Part shown: positions 1 to 7,872 of the stretch, piece by piece
Layout: every line of letters begins with the position of its first letter
Position numbering within the stretch: position 1 is the stretch's first letter
NCBI GenBank assembly: GCA_031292145.1
Contig: JARLHR010000019.1
Span: forward strand, 36,197 to 100,196
Source: Clostridium sp.
Lineage (GTDB): Bacteria; Bacillota; Clostridia; Clostridiales; Clostridiaceae
Direction of reading: 5' to 3'
DNA length: 64,000 nt
Notes under the pieces: generated by a model
Told to the model about the DNA's origin: nothing
The model's database searches: none
What the model saw: the letters and a program-made list of their open reading frames with translations, nothing else
Position numbers and translations under genes: made by a program

Positions 1-118
1 CACTTAAAAGCTTAGCATGTATTAAAAATAAATTTACCCCTAACGATGCTATCATACATCCTACAAAAATTAAAAAAACATCAACCAAATTTCTTTTGTA
101 CTTGTAATACTCACTCAT
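1..118 (-). CDS. YitT-family membrane protein, N-terminal part (runs off left edge)
   Basis: Reading the minus strand from ATG at 118 gives 39 codons open to the window edge, starting MSEYYKYKRNLVDVF and continuing into a hydrophobic stretch that ends VNLFLIHAKLLS. The pattern of a short basic head, a first membrane helix and then '(L/V)NLFLIxxxLLSGG' is typical of YitT/DUF161 membrane proteins, whose role is mostly unknown. An AGAGG ribosome site lies 7 nt before ATG 118; an ATG at 124 is also in frame but too close to that site. Only the beginning is present, so the family call rests on this first helix. Confidence 0.6.
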   Translation of the reverse strand, partial: MSEYYKYKRNLVDVFLIFVGCMIASLGVNLFLIHAKLLS

Positions 119-145
119 TTGCATACCTCTATTAAACAGTTATTT

Positions 146-207
146 TAAGCACATGAAAGAAAATAATAAACAAGCGTACTGGTTTTTACTTTTTTGCTTG
201 TGCCTTA
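146..207 (+). repeat. Family B dispersed inverted repeat, short copy
   Basis: Left end GCACATGAAAGAAAATAATA and right end TTTTTGCTTGTGCCTTA form an imperfect inverted repeat of about 60 bp. Similar copies occur at 11440, 22300, 25018, 27878, 28162, 32088, 34647 and 38783. It lies just upstream of the YitT-like start. The two ends are related but not identical (CACATGAAA versus the complement of a TTGnTTGTG end), so the element has a direction. Confidence 0.6.
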
Positions 208-451
208 GGTTCATAACATTATAATTATAATTTAGGTTGTGAAAATTTCAATATAATTATTAATATATAACCCACTTTATTTTTGACAAATATAATTTTA
301 TATTCAATTAGCTGTATTTTCAACCTAACTGGTTTACATATCATATAAGTTAATTAAAAAAATTATATATTTCAATTAACAAATAACTATTAACACTGCA
401 TAATTAGCAATTGTTGTTGAGATTTTTGCTGAATTTATTAAATTTATATAG

Positions 452-503
452 AGAAAAAGTTAATTTGAAGTATATCAATATTACTCCAAATTAACTTAAT
501 CAC
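452..503 (-). terminator. Intrinsic terminator after uppP
   Basis: Read on the minus strand, GTTAATTTGgAGTA pairs with TACTTCAAATTAAC, followed by TTTTTC. It lies about 70 nt past the uppP stop in the same direction. Confidence 0.7.
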
Positions 504-574
504 ATTTACTAATGATGTTTGCGTAGAATGCTTTCAACTACAACCATGTACCATTTTATTATTTTCTTGATATC

Positions 575-1390
575 TTATAATAAATGCGTACCTAAAACTA
601 TTAATCCTACTATCCAACAATAGTAAGCAAAAGGCTTCATAGCATTTACTTCTTTCTTTTTAAACCATCTCATTAATATTAAGACACTTATAAACGCAAA
701 TATCCCTGCTATTAATCCTCCAACAAATGATGTTTGAAGCAGTGCTATATTGCCTGGTTTTATTAGTTTGGGAACTTCTAATACTCCTGCACCTGCAATT
801 ATAGGTGTAGCAAGAAGCATAGAGAACCTTGCCGATTCTTCATGTTTCAATCCCATCCAAAAACCAGCAGTCATGCTAGAACCTGATCTTGAAAAGCCTG
901 GTATAAGGGCCAACGATTGAAATAAGCCAACTATAGCCGCTTGGCCATAGGATAAATCTTCAATATCTTTTGTTCCTTTAGATTTAATCTTTTCACCAAA
1001 ATATAATAATAAACCGTTAAAAATCAAGAATGTTGCTGCCACAGTAACGCTGCTAAATACATCAGTCAATCTCTTTTCAAATATCGCGCCTAATAATGCA
1101 GCAGGAAGAGTACCTACAAAAATAAGAAAAAGTAATTTCTTAGAGTCCTTACTGTTAAATATTGATTTAATGATATCAATCCAATCTTTTCTAAAGAAGA
1201 TTAAAAGTGCTACCGTTGTACCTAAATGCATCATTACTACAAATGGAAGAAAATTTTCCTTCAAGAAACTAGGATCAAGTTTCCAATCAAAAACATATGG
1301 TGTCAAAACAGAGTGCGCTACACTGCTGATTGGAAATAATTCCGTAATCCCCTGAACTATCGCAAGAATAATGGTTTGGATAATATTCAT
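575..1390 (-). CDS. uppP: Undecaprenyl-diphosphatase
   Basis: Integral membrane enzyme that removes a phosphate from undecaprenyl pyrophosphate, recycling the lipid carrier for peptidoglycan and other wall polymers; extra copies are known to raise bacitracin resistance. The 271-residue product matches the usual BacA/UppP length. It begins MNIIQTIILAIVQGITELFP, which includes the conserved QGxTE(L/F)xP motif, and has the second signature PGFSRSGSS near residue 165. About eight hydrophobic segments are visible. GGAGG lies 9 nt before the ATG. It appears monocistronic, with a terminator at 452-503. Its closeness to the antimicrobial-peptide transporter at 4.5-6.8 kb may be chance. Confidence 0.95.
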   Translation of the reverse strand: MNIIQTIILAIVQGITELFPISSVAHSVLTPYVFDWKLDPSFLKENFLPFVVMMHLGTTVALLIFFRKDWIDIIKSIFNSKDSKKLLFLIFVGTLPAALLGAIFEKRLTDVFSSVTVAATFLIFNGLLLYFGEKIKSKGTKDIEDLSYGQAAIVGLFQSLALIPGFSRSGSSMTAGFWMGLKHEESARFSMLLATPIIAGAGVLEVPKLIKPGNIALLQTSFVGGLIAGIFAFISVLILMRWFKKKEVNAMKPFAYYCWIVGLIVLGTHLL

Positions 1391-1753
1391 ATTTAATTTA
1401 CCTCCGATTAATATTCTCTTGTCATACTTTTGTATTTATTATCACACAAATTTTATTTTAAATTAGTCATCATCATATTACAAGCGTTTAATTGTTAATT
1501 ATATTTGTTTACAAAAGAACTATATTTTATGTAATGTGGAACAAACATAAACTGTGATAAATTAAAAAATATTTATTAGGCTTAAATGCTAAATTCATAT
1601 TAAAACAAAGAAATTAGATATATCTACATTAAATAAGCATTTGAAAATAAGCTACTAAAAACATATGATAATAAGATTTTAAATAAAATGCATTATAAAA
1701 TAATTATAATTGAATATTATTATTAACTATAAAGATAACAAGGAGGGTATTAA
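1391..1753. other. AT-rich intergenic stretch
   Basis: This 363-bp stretch is very AT-rich. I see no ORF with a ribosome site and no strong hairpin. It should hold the uppP promoter (minus strand) and the promoter of the broken mini-gene at 1754 (plus strand). Confidence 0.4.
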
Positions 1754-1836
1754 ATGAAAGTTAATGTAAACAACGGATACAAACTAGCTGATCTAAAAAA
1801 ATAGACTTAATTATAGGTAACGAAACTAAAGCTTAG
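1754..1836 (+). pseudogene. Broken mini-gene with a frameshift at an A run
   Basis: A good AAGGAGGG ribosome site at 1740-1747 precedes ATG 1754. The frame reads MKVNVNNGYKLADLKK and stops at TAG 1802. The stop sits inside a run of seven A residues. One extra A would let the frame continue as IDLIIGNETKA to TAG 1834-1836, giving 27 residues. The DNA after that is the palindromic element starting at 1833. I read it as the remnant of a gene whose 3' part was lost or replaced by the repeat. A slippage-expressed peptide is possible but less likely. The product is not recognised. Confidence 0.45.
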
Positions 1837-2078
1837 ATTTATGCGATAACTCATTGAAAGGACAGGTACTCTGTTGTTTCGGTTACTGAGAATAAGTTGA
1901 GGATTTCTAACATCAGAAATTGCACCATTTCTGCATGCTCCCGAGACAAGCTCGTGACAAGCAATAAATGGAACAACTTCTGATGAAGAAATACCTGCAA
2001 CTTATTCTCTGATGTAACACTGCACAAAAGAGTACTTGTCCTTTCTGATATGGCATATATTTCAATGTGTAAATCTAA
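1833..2078. repeat. Diverged family A palindrome (about 246 bp)
   Basis: Arms starting TTAGATTTA and ending TAAATCTAA fold back on each other; inner matching arms include AAAGGACA(A/G)GTACTC and GAGAATAAGTTG. The centre keeps the family hallmarks: GTTGTTCCA on one side against TGGTGCAA on the other, and GCTTGTC against GAGCATGC. It is longer and more diverged than the 192-bp copies. A half copy of the same subtype lies at 45330-45460. Apparent reading frames inside it are by-products of the palindrome. Confidence 0.7.
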
Positions 2079-2104
2079 TCTATAATTTGGATATCTATGC
2101 AAAA

Positions 2105-3511
2105 CTAATCTTTCAATTCTACTATGAAGAATTCAATTGTTGCCCCATTATGTTCGTTATTATATGCTGAAATTTCTCCTTGATAATTTTGAACGATTTT
2201 TTTAGCTATATATAATCCTAGGCCAAAATGGTTTTTATATGATTCACTTTGATAAAATGCTGAGAATAACTTTTGCGTATCCTTTTCTTTAAATCCGGCT
2301 CCTGTATCAATGCATTTAAAGTAGATTCTACCTTTGATGTTTTTATCAGATACAATAAGTTTTATACTTCCACTGTTTGTGAATCTAAAACTATTATACA
2401 GTATGTTATCTAATACACGATTTAGCATTGATTCATCTAGAATATAATATTCCTTACTTAAATTTATATCAAAGTTAAATACTATATTTTTCTTATTTGC
2501 TAAGGATAATAGCTCTCTCTTTTTTTCCATAAGTAATTTATTTAAATCTACTTTTTGTATTCTAAATAAAAAGTTTAAATTATCTACTTTATATATCAAC
2601 GATAAGTTATCTGTAAGTTTGACCATTTTATCGCAATTTCTTTTAATTGTTTCTATATAATCATCAATAGAAAAATCCTCTTCATCTTTTAATTCACTAA
2701 TAAGTTCAAGCTCTCCATTTATTACTGTTATTGGAGTTCTTATATCATGTGCAATTGAAGATGTAATCATCTTTCTTTCATTTTCTAACTTAGATAATCC
2801 TTCAATTGTTTCCTTTAATGCATTTATCATTTTATTAAATGAATCTTGTATAGTTTTAAATTCTCTTCCTTGAAGCCCATCTATTTCAAACAAATAGTTC
2901 CCTTCTGATATTTCTCCTGCTGCATTAAGTAATATTTGAATATTTTTTGATATGGATCTATATAATTTTTTAGTAAACAGAAATAAATATATAATAAAAA
3001 AAATTATAGGTGATGCAATTAAGGTAATATATATAGCCACAATATCTGGTCTTTCATGGACATTGTTAACTATGTATCCAAAGGGAGCTCTTAAGACATA
3101 TATATTTTTTATATAATTGTCTTGTACTAATGGTATACATCTATAAACATAATTATCTTTAGCTGTATTAATTTCTAAAGATTTTAATAAATCTATATTT
3201 TTATTCGCAATGTTCATATCTCCAAATACATGATTTCCATTAATATCTACAATTTCCCCTTGAATTTTATCTGAATATGAATTTAAATCTATTAAATGTC
3301 CCTGTAATACTGAATCTACATTTCTTATAACTTCCCCTTCTATTTTATCTAAATATTTCTCATAGTAATCTGTTGTTTTCGTATAATCAGTGGATGAGAA
3401 TAAAAATATAACCAGAATTGCATATGCAATTATTGTTGATATAAAAGTATAAGAAAATATTTTTATAACAAGCAAATAAAAATCACTTTTTATGGTTTTG
3501 TTACTTAGCAT
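2105..3511 (-). CDS. Sensor histidine kinase of the LanFEG module
   Basis: Membrane kinase predicted to sense antimicrobial peptides and phosphorylate the regulator encoded just upstream. From the preferred start it has 468 residues: a first membrane helix near 15-40, an extracellular loop of about 120 residues, a second helix near 165-187, HAMP, then HisKA with the H-box SSIAHDIRTPI, and an HATPase domain with DTGAGFKEKD and HFGLGLYIAKK. I chose ATG 3511 because GGGAGG lies 8 nt before it; the in-frame ATG at 3541 lies deep inside the regulator gene. The preferred start overlaps the regulator's end by 11 nt, implying coupled translation. It belongs to the lantibiotic-type (SpaK/CprK-like) kinases by context. 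Confidence 0.88.
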   Translation of the reverse strand: MLSNKTIKSDFYLLVIKIFSYTFISTIIAYAILVIFLFSSTDYTKTTDYYEKYLDKIEGEVIRNVDSVLQGHLIDLNSYSDKIQGEIVDINGNHVFGDMNIANKNIDLLKSLEINTAKDNYVYRCIPLVQDNYIKNIYVLRAPFGYIVNNVHERPDIVAIYITLIASPIIFFIIYLFLFTKKLYRSISKNIQILLNAAGEISEGNYLFEIDGLQGREFKTIQDSFNKMINALKETIEGLSKLENERKMITSSIAHDIRTPITVINGELELISELKDEEDFSIDDYIETIKRNCDKMVKLTDNLSLIYKVDNLNFLFRIQKVDLNKLLMEKKRELLSLANKKNIVFNFDINLSKEYYILDESMLNRVLDNILYNSFRFTNSGSIKLIVSDKNIKGRIYFKCIDTGAGFKEKDTQKLFSAFYQSESYKNHFGLGLYIAKKIVQNYQGEISAYNNEHNGATIEFFIVELKD

Positions 3512-4199
3512 CTGTAACCTCCCACTTATAACCAAATCCATAAACTGTCGTTATATATGAAGTATTAGAATCAACTTCTTTAATTTTTCTTCTTATATTC
3601 TTTATGCTTTCCGTAACAGTTTCTAAATAACTTTCTGAATCAATTCCCCATACTTTATTAAATATCTGTTCTTTAGAAAACATTATATTTTTATTTAGCA
3701 TAAAAAATTCAATTATCTCATATTCTTTCTTTCTGAGCTTCAGTTTCGTTCCAGAGCAAAAGACTTCCTTTGTTAAAATATCAATAATCATGTTTTTTGA
3801 ACTTAAAATATAATTTTTATTTTGAGAGATTCTTTCCTCACGTCTTAAATGACACTCAATTCTTGCCATTAATTCCTTTAATCCAAATGGCTTTGTAATA
3901 TAATCATCTCCACCAACTGAAAGTGCACTAACCTTATCTTCCTCTAAGCTTTTTGCACTTAAAAATATTATGGGATAATTAATTTTATCCCGGATTATGC
4001 TGCAAATCTCTATACCATCTATATTACTCATCATTATATCAAGTATAATTAAATCAAATTTATTCTGAAGGATAACTTTTAAGGCTTCAACACCATCTTC
4101 ATATGTTTCAACATAATAATCATGAGCCTCAAGATATTTTTTTATCATCTTGCAAATGTCTTCATTATCATCTACTACTAATATTCTTTTTTGTTCCAT
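3501..4199 (-). CDS. OmpR/PhoB-family response regulator
   Basis: DNA-binding partner of the kinase at 2105-3511. The 232 residues are a receiver domain (about 1-115, acidic pair D10/D11, phospho-acceptor D54 in LIILDIMM, conserved K in YITKPFG) and a winged-helix output domain (about 130-228, ending TVYGFGYKW). The usual role of such regulators beside LanFEG transporters is to switch on the transporter when peptide is present. The gene is on the same strand as the transporter but 374 nt downstream of it, so it may have its own promoter in 4200-4572. Confidence 0.92.
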   Translation of the reverse strand: MEQKRILVVDDNEDICKMIKKYLEAHDYYVETYEDGVEALKVILQNKFDLIILDIMMSNIDGIEICSIIRDKINYPIIFLSAKSLEEDKVSALSVGGDDYITKPFGLKELMARIECHLRREERISQNKNYILSSKNMIIDILTKEVFCSGTKLKLRKKEYEIIEFFMLNKNIMFSKEQIFNKVWGIDSESYLETVTESIKNIRRKIKEVDSNTSYITTVYGFGYKWEVTDAK

Positions 4200-4284
4200 A
4201 ATACTTCACCTTATTTTTATTTAGACATCTCCAAAAAAGCCAGAAATGCCATTATAATATAGTTTAGTTAAATTTTTAAATTAT

Positions 4285-4431
4285 TCATTGCGTCAGTATC
4301 TCATCTATATATTCCATATTATTTAAATATTTTCCTGCAACATTAACATTCCTATCATTACATAATTCTATTATATATCCAACAATTATCTCAAGACCTT
4401 GTTTCATTCCATCGCTGTTAGGAAACATCAT
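4285..4431 (-). CDS. Small ORF, 48 residues, possibly a gene remnant
   Basis: Between the transporter and regulator genes the minus strand has an open frame starting MMFPNSDGMKQGLEIIVGYI and ending EYIDEILTQ. It has natural-looking composition and a GGAAAGGA-like site before the ATG pair. An in-frame GTG lies further upstream, but too close to its AAGGAG. I do not recognise it. It could be a small protein of the module or the tail of a decayed gene. Confidence 0.35.
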   Translation of the reverse strand: MMFPNSDGMKQGLEIIVGYIIELCNDRNVNVAGKYLNNMEYIDEILTQ

Positions 4432-4572
4432 GCAGTAATTTCCTTTCCACACTCTCCTTCATTAATTTTCTTTAGTTGCAATATATAAGTGATTCTTTCT
4501 GATATATTACAATATACTTATCTAAATTGGGGGATAGTGTTATTATACATTTATTTCTTGCAGGCAAAAACA

Positions 4573-5334
4573 TTAATCATAGCTTTTCTTGCCTTCCCAT
4601 CTTTCAAACCAGATTACTCCTAAAATTGTTACTAAAACAAAGAATATACTGATGCTTAAAATACCTTTCTGAAGCTGAGAATTAAAATATTCAATGGAAT
4701 TTGTGTTTGCCGGAATGTAGGCTCCATTTATAAATGTCCCTGGAAGTGTCCCAAATCTAGCTGGATATGTCCACGGTATAACTCTCCAGATTTTATCTCC
4801 AACTGGTGTTGCGCCTAAGATAGCGGCAATTAAAACACCCATTGCTCCAATTCCAATAGATGCACCCATACCAAACATAAAGCTTATTAGTAAATCTAAG
4901 GAACAAAGAACTATCGATGCAAAACTTATAAATAAAGCTCCTTGCATAAATAATTTGTACTCTATACTCTCCACATTAAGTATAAATCTCAAGCCTCCAA
5001 TAATAATAACTGTTGAAACCAAAATATCCATAGTTATAATTAAAATCAATATAATTAATTTACTAAGATATATTCTCATTCTTGATGTAGGTATACTTAA
5101 TAATCCATTAAAAGCCCCTGCATTTTCTTCCTGTTCACATATAAGTGCTGATATTAAAGCTATTCCAATAGGAAGGATAATAGCCATTGTATTAAAAAAT
5201 GTATCATAATTTTGAATCTGAAGTCTATTATGCTTATTATACATTACCATACATATTGAATAAGCAATTGGCGTTATATATGCAATTACCCTTATAGATG
5301 TACGTTTTGTCTTCATCCAATCTGCATATAGCAT
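4573..5334 (-). CDS. Lantibiotic-immunity-type ABC permease (LanG/MutG-like)
   Basis: Second permease of a LanFEG-type exporter that pumps peptide antibiotics away from the membrane. About 253 residues with six hydrophobic segments of the ABC-2 type and a start region MLYADWMKTKRTSIR typical of these subunits. ATG 5334 is preferred over 5349 because GGGAG lies 8 nt before it. The start sits 18 nt past the stop of the previous gene, so the three genes form one operon (order F-E-G). In C. difficile a similar set (cprABC with cprK/cprR) gives inducible resistance to cationic peptides; the same role here is inferred from arrangement. Confidence 0.82.
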   Translation of the reverse strand: MLYADWMKTKRTSIRVIAYITPIAYSICMVMYNKHNRLQIQNYDTFFNTMAIILPIGIALISALICEQEENAGAFNGLLSIPTSRMRIYLSKLIILILIITMDILVSTVIIIGGLRFILNVESIEYKLFMQGALFISFASIVLCSLDLLISFMFGMGASIGIGAMGVLIAAILGATPVGDKIWRVIPWTYPARFGTLPGTFINGAYIPANTNSIEYFNSQLQKGILSISIFFVLVTILGVIWFERWEGKKSYD

Positions 5335-5351
5335 TCTAATCACTCCCATTA

Positions 5352-6098
5352 TTAATGCACCTCTCGCTTATTAAACCAAATTGAAGTAAGAAGTGATACT
5401 ACTGCAAAAAATGCTAAGGATATAACAATCCCTTTTACTATTGAATCTGCAGATAATAACGGACTCCCTTCTGGAAGTATTGTACCATTTGGATGAACTC
5501 CAATAATAGGACACATTAATCTCAACCCAAAACTCCAAGGAATCAATATCCAAAAGGATTCTGTAGAAGCTATAATTCCTGCAATAATACCAATTATACT
5601 AGTTACTATGGAAACAGCAGTTCCAAATAATGATGATATAAATAAATGTACCGGGATTAATACTAATGATACAATCCAACATACGATAGCTGCTTCAAAT
5701 ATACTTATAATAGAAATACTAGTATCTCTGATTAAAATATTTGATAATATTACTACTATGAATAACTCTATTGCTGAGATAAATGTATAAGAAGCAATGA
5801 CGCTTATCTTACTAAACCAAACTGCAGTTTTACTAATGTTATATAAATATGAACTCTTATAATTACCTGCCTTTTTTTCTCTCATATGAGCCAAGGAACA
5901 TAATAAAGCTGTTCCAAGAGGCATAAAAATTAATGGCCACCAATTAAAAACCATGCTTATAAAATATTTTGATCCATCAGTAATGAAAAACATTATGCAA
6001 ATTGCATACATTGCAAAAAATAATGGTGCTAAAATTATAAGTTTTCTTGAAAATGTTCTTTTGCATTTTAAATTCTCAGCCTGAATTATATTAACCAT
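5352..6098 (-). CDS. Lantibiotic-immunity-type ABC permease (LanE/MutE-like)
   Basis: First permease of the exporter; 248 residues, about six membrane segments, with the characteristic opening MVNIIQAENLKCKRTFSRKL (soluble head with a KxKRT motif, then helix 1). The strong AGGAGG site lies within the end of the ATPase gene, whose stop overlaps this start by 8 nt, suggesting translational coupling. It shares topology with the next permease but little sequence, as usual for LanE/LanG pairs. Confidence 0.82.
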   Translation of the reverse strand: MVNIIQAENLKCKRTFSRKLIILAPLFFAMYAICIMFFITDGSKYFISMVFNWWPLIFMPLGTALLCSLAHMREKKAGNYKSSYLYNISKTAVWFSKISVIASYTFISAIELFIVVILSNILIRDTSISIISIFEAAIVCWIVSLVLIPVHLFISSLFGTAVSIVTSIIGIIAGIIASTESFWILIPWSFGLRLMCPIIGVHPNGTILPEGSPLLSADSIVKGIVISLAFFAVVSLLTSIWFNKREVH

Positions 6099-6810
6099 TG
6101 TATGCCTCCTCCTGCGAATTACATCCTTTTATAACTTCCATAAATAATTTTTCTAAATCCTGATCTTTTTTAATTTCATCTTGATATCCTAACTTTCCAT
6201 CGCTAATAATTCCAATATAATCTGCGACTTGCTCTACTTCAGATAAGATATGGCTCGATAAAATCACTGTTATTCCACTTTTAGGGAAACTTTTTATTAA
6301 GTCACGTAATTCTTGAATTCCTATGGGGTCTAATCCATTTGTAGGTTCATCTAAAATTAATAATTTAGGATGATTTAAAAGCGCAATTGCAATCCCTAAC
6401 CTTTGCTTCATTCCCAGTGAAAATTGCGATGCTCTTTTTTTGTTAGTGTTTTTTAAATCTACGATTTCTAAAACCTCATCTATACGAGATTTAGGCAAAT
6501 TCAATAATTTATTATAAACTTCAAGGTTTTCTTTGGCTGTAAGATTTCCATATAGAGCCGGAGTTTCAATAAGTGCTCCGATATCCTCAAGATTTTTTCT
6601 ACTCCACTTTTCTCCATTAAAGATTATTTGGCCTGATGTTGGGTGCAAAAGACCCGTTATTAATTTCAGAGCAGTTGATTTTCCTGCTCCATTTGGCCCA
6701 AGCAACCCATATATAACATTTTGTTTTACTTTTAACGAAATGTTATTTACTGCTATTTGTTTTCCAAAACGCTTAGTTAATTTATCTGTTTCTATAATAT
6801 ATTTTTCCAT
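6091..6810 (-). CDS. Lantibiotic-immunity-type ABC ATPase (LanF/CprA-like)
   Basis: Cytoplasmic ATPase driving the two permeases. 239 residues from ATG 6810, chosen because AAGGAG lies 8 nt upstream (the ATG at 6831 has no such site). Walker A is GPNGAGKST, the signature is FSLGMKQRLGIA, Walker B is LLILDEPTNGLDP, and the H-loop is SSHILSEVE. The short length and 'IIETDKLTKRFGKQIAVN' opening match the BcrA/LanF group. First gene of the operon F-E-G, followed by the response regulator and kinase. No precursor peptide or modification gene is in the window, so this is a stand-alone resistance module. Confidence 0.9.
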   Translation of the reverse strand: MEKYIIETDKLTKRFGKQIAVNNISLKVKQNVIYGLLGPNGAGKSTALKLITGLLHPTSGQIIFNGEKWSRKNLEDIGALIETPALYGNLTAKENLEVYNKLLNLPKSRIDEVLEIVDLKNTNKKRASQFSLGMKQRLGIAIALLNHPKLLILDEPTNGLDPIGIQELRDLIKSFPKSGITVILSSHILSEVEQVADYIGIISDGKLGYQDEIKKDQDLEKLFMEVIKGCNSQEEAYNG

Positions 6811-6882
6811 AAAATAAACTCCTTGCTTCATAATTTCAGTTTATTTTAACAAGGAACTATAATATATTTATAATGTTGTAAA

Positions 6883-7560
6883 TTATTTTTTAGTTTTAAA
6901 AGCATTGTACGCATTAACTAATCCTGAACCATAATATTCTTTTGATTTATTACCATCTAATTTTTCAGATGTTTTATAAATTAATTTAGCAACTTCTCTT
7001 GGCTTAAGATGACTATCTTTACACAAAATGAGCCCTGCTACTGCTGAAACCTTTGGCGCTGCTATTGATGTTCCTTCCACAAACCAATAGTCTCCAACTG
7101 ATGTGCTTAAACACATATCAAAAATAGAACCAGTTTCAGATGAATCCCCTCCTGGTGCTGTTACTCTATAAAATTCTTACCATGATTTATTTAAACTCTT
7201 ATTTAAATTTTTATTATCTTTAAATTTTATTATTTTTTCTTCTGGCGATTTAATGTTATGGTTTGGATCTAATGAACTTACTGTACTATAAGTTTGAATT
7301 TCTGGTATTAAATCTGCTTTACATTGAACCTCCAATCCTCCAACCTCTGAGAATGTGTTTACTACTTTCCCTCCAGATTCACTTATAAAATCTTTGACAT
7401 GAGCATCAATATTATCATCATTAAATAATACGACTAAATCAATATTATCATCTGAATCCTTTGTTGCAGCTTGTACATTAATTCCTGCAAACATAGTGCT
7501 GGCAAATAAAACTGAAATTAATATAGAATACAATTTTTTTAAATTAATTTGTGTATCCAA
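6883..7560 (-). pseudogene. Subtilisin-like serine protease, internally deleted
   Basis: Two pieces of one gene. The 5' piece (7560-7177) encodes a signal peptide (LYSILISVLFASTMFAG ... VQA) and an inhibitor-type propeptide, then stops after LNKSW. The 3' piece resumes in another frame near 7165 with VTAPGGDSSETGS and continues through the active-site Ser box GTSIAAPKVSAVAGL to the C-terminus at 6883. The region carrying the catalytic Asp and His, roughly 150-200 residues in family S8, is missing. The protein cannot be an active protease. The break is a deletion plus frameshift rather than a repeat insertion, although two family A repeats lie immediately upstream. Confidence 0.85.
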
Positions 7561-7565
7561 ACAAA

Positions 7566-7625
7566 GAAATTAGAGTATCTGCATGAAATTTTCATAGCCT
7601 TATTCAATGCAGATATTCTAATTTC
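7566..7625. repeat. Short family A-like hairpin
   Basis: GAAATTAGAgTATCTGCA pairs with TGCAGATAtTCTAATTTC around a 24-nt loop that contains GAAATTTTCATAG, an inner motif of the long family A copies. It looks like an internally deleted copy, directly upstream of the subtilase pseudogene start. Confidence 0.5.
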
Positions 7626-7663
7626 AGTTGCATGCATAATTTATACTTAGAAATATACCTTAA

Positions 7664-7855
7664 CCAGAAATAAGTGACATATTGTGTGGAGTGTTTCATT
7701 GGAATTTTGATGGTAATGATTCTTGACTAGAAGTTGTTCCACAATGCTTGTTCAATGCTTGTCATTGAAGCAAGCATTGTGGGTACAACTTCTAGTCGTA
7801 GAATCATCCATCAAAATTCCTGGAAACCGTAACACAATATGCCACTTATTTCGGT
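7664..7855 (-). repeat. Family A palindrome, full copy (192 bp), TAAGT subtype
   Basis: On the minus strand it starts ACCGAAATAAGTGGCATATT and ends CACTTATTTCTGG. The inner bulge pair GTTGTACCCA / TGGAACAAC and tip GCTTGC / ACAAGC are present. It ends 18 nt past the stop of the chemoreceptor gene, in the same direction as that gene. Confidence 0.8.
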
Positions 7856-7872
7856 GACTTATATGCATAAGT

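Noticed and set aside
1851-2102. An 83-codon minus-strand ORF
   Set aside because: It lies within the diverged family A palindrome; the peptide is a mirror product of the arms and has no ribosome site.
2105-6810. Lantibiotic biosynthesis cluster
   Set aside because: Only immunity-type transporter and two-component genes are present; no precursor, dehydratase, cyclase or protease gene was seen.
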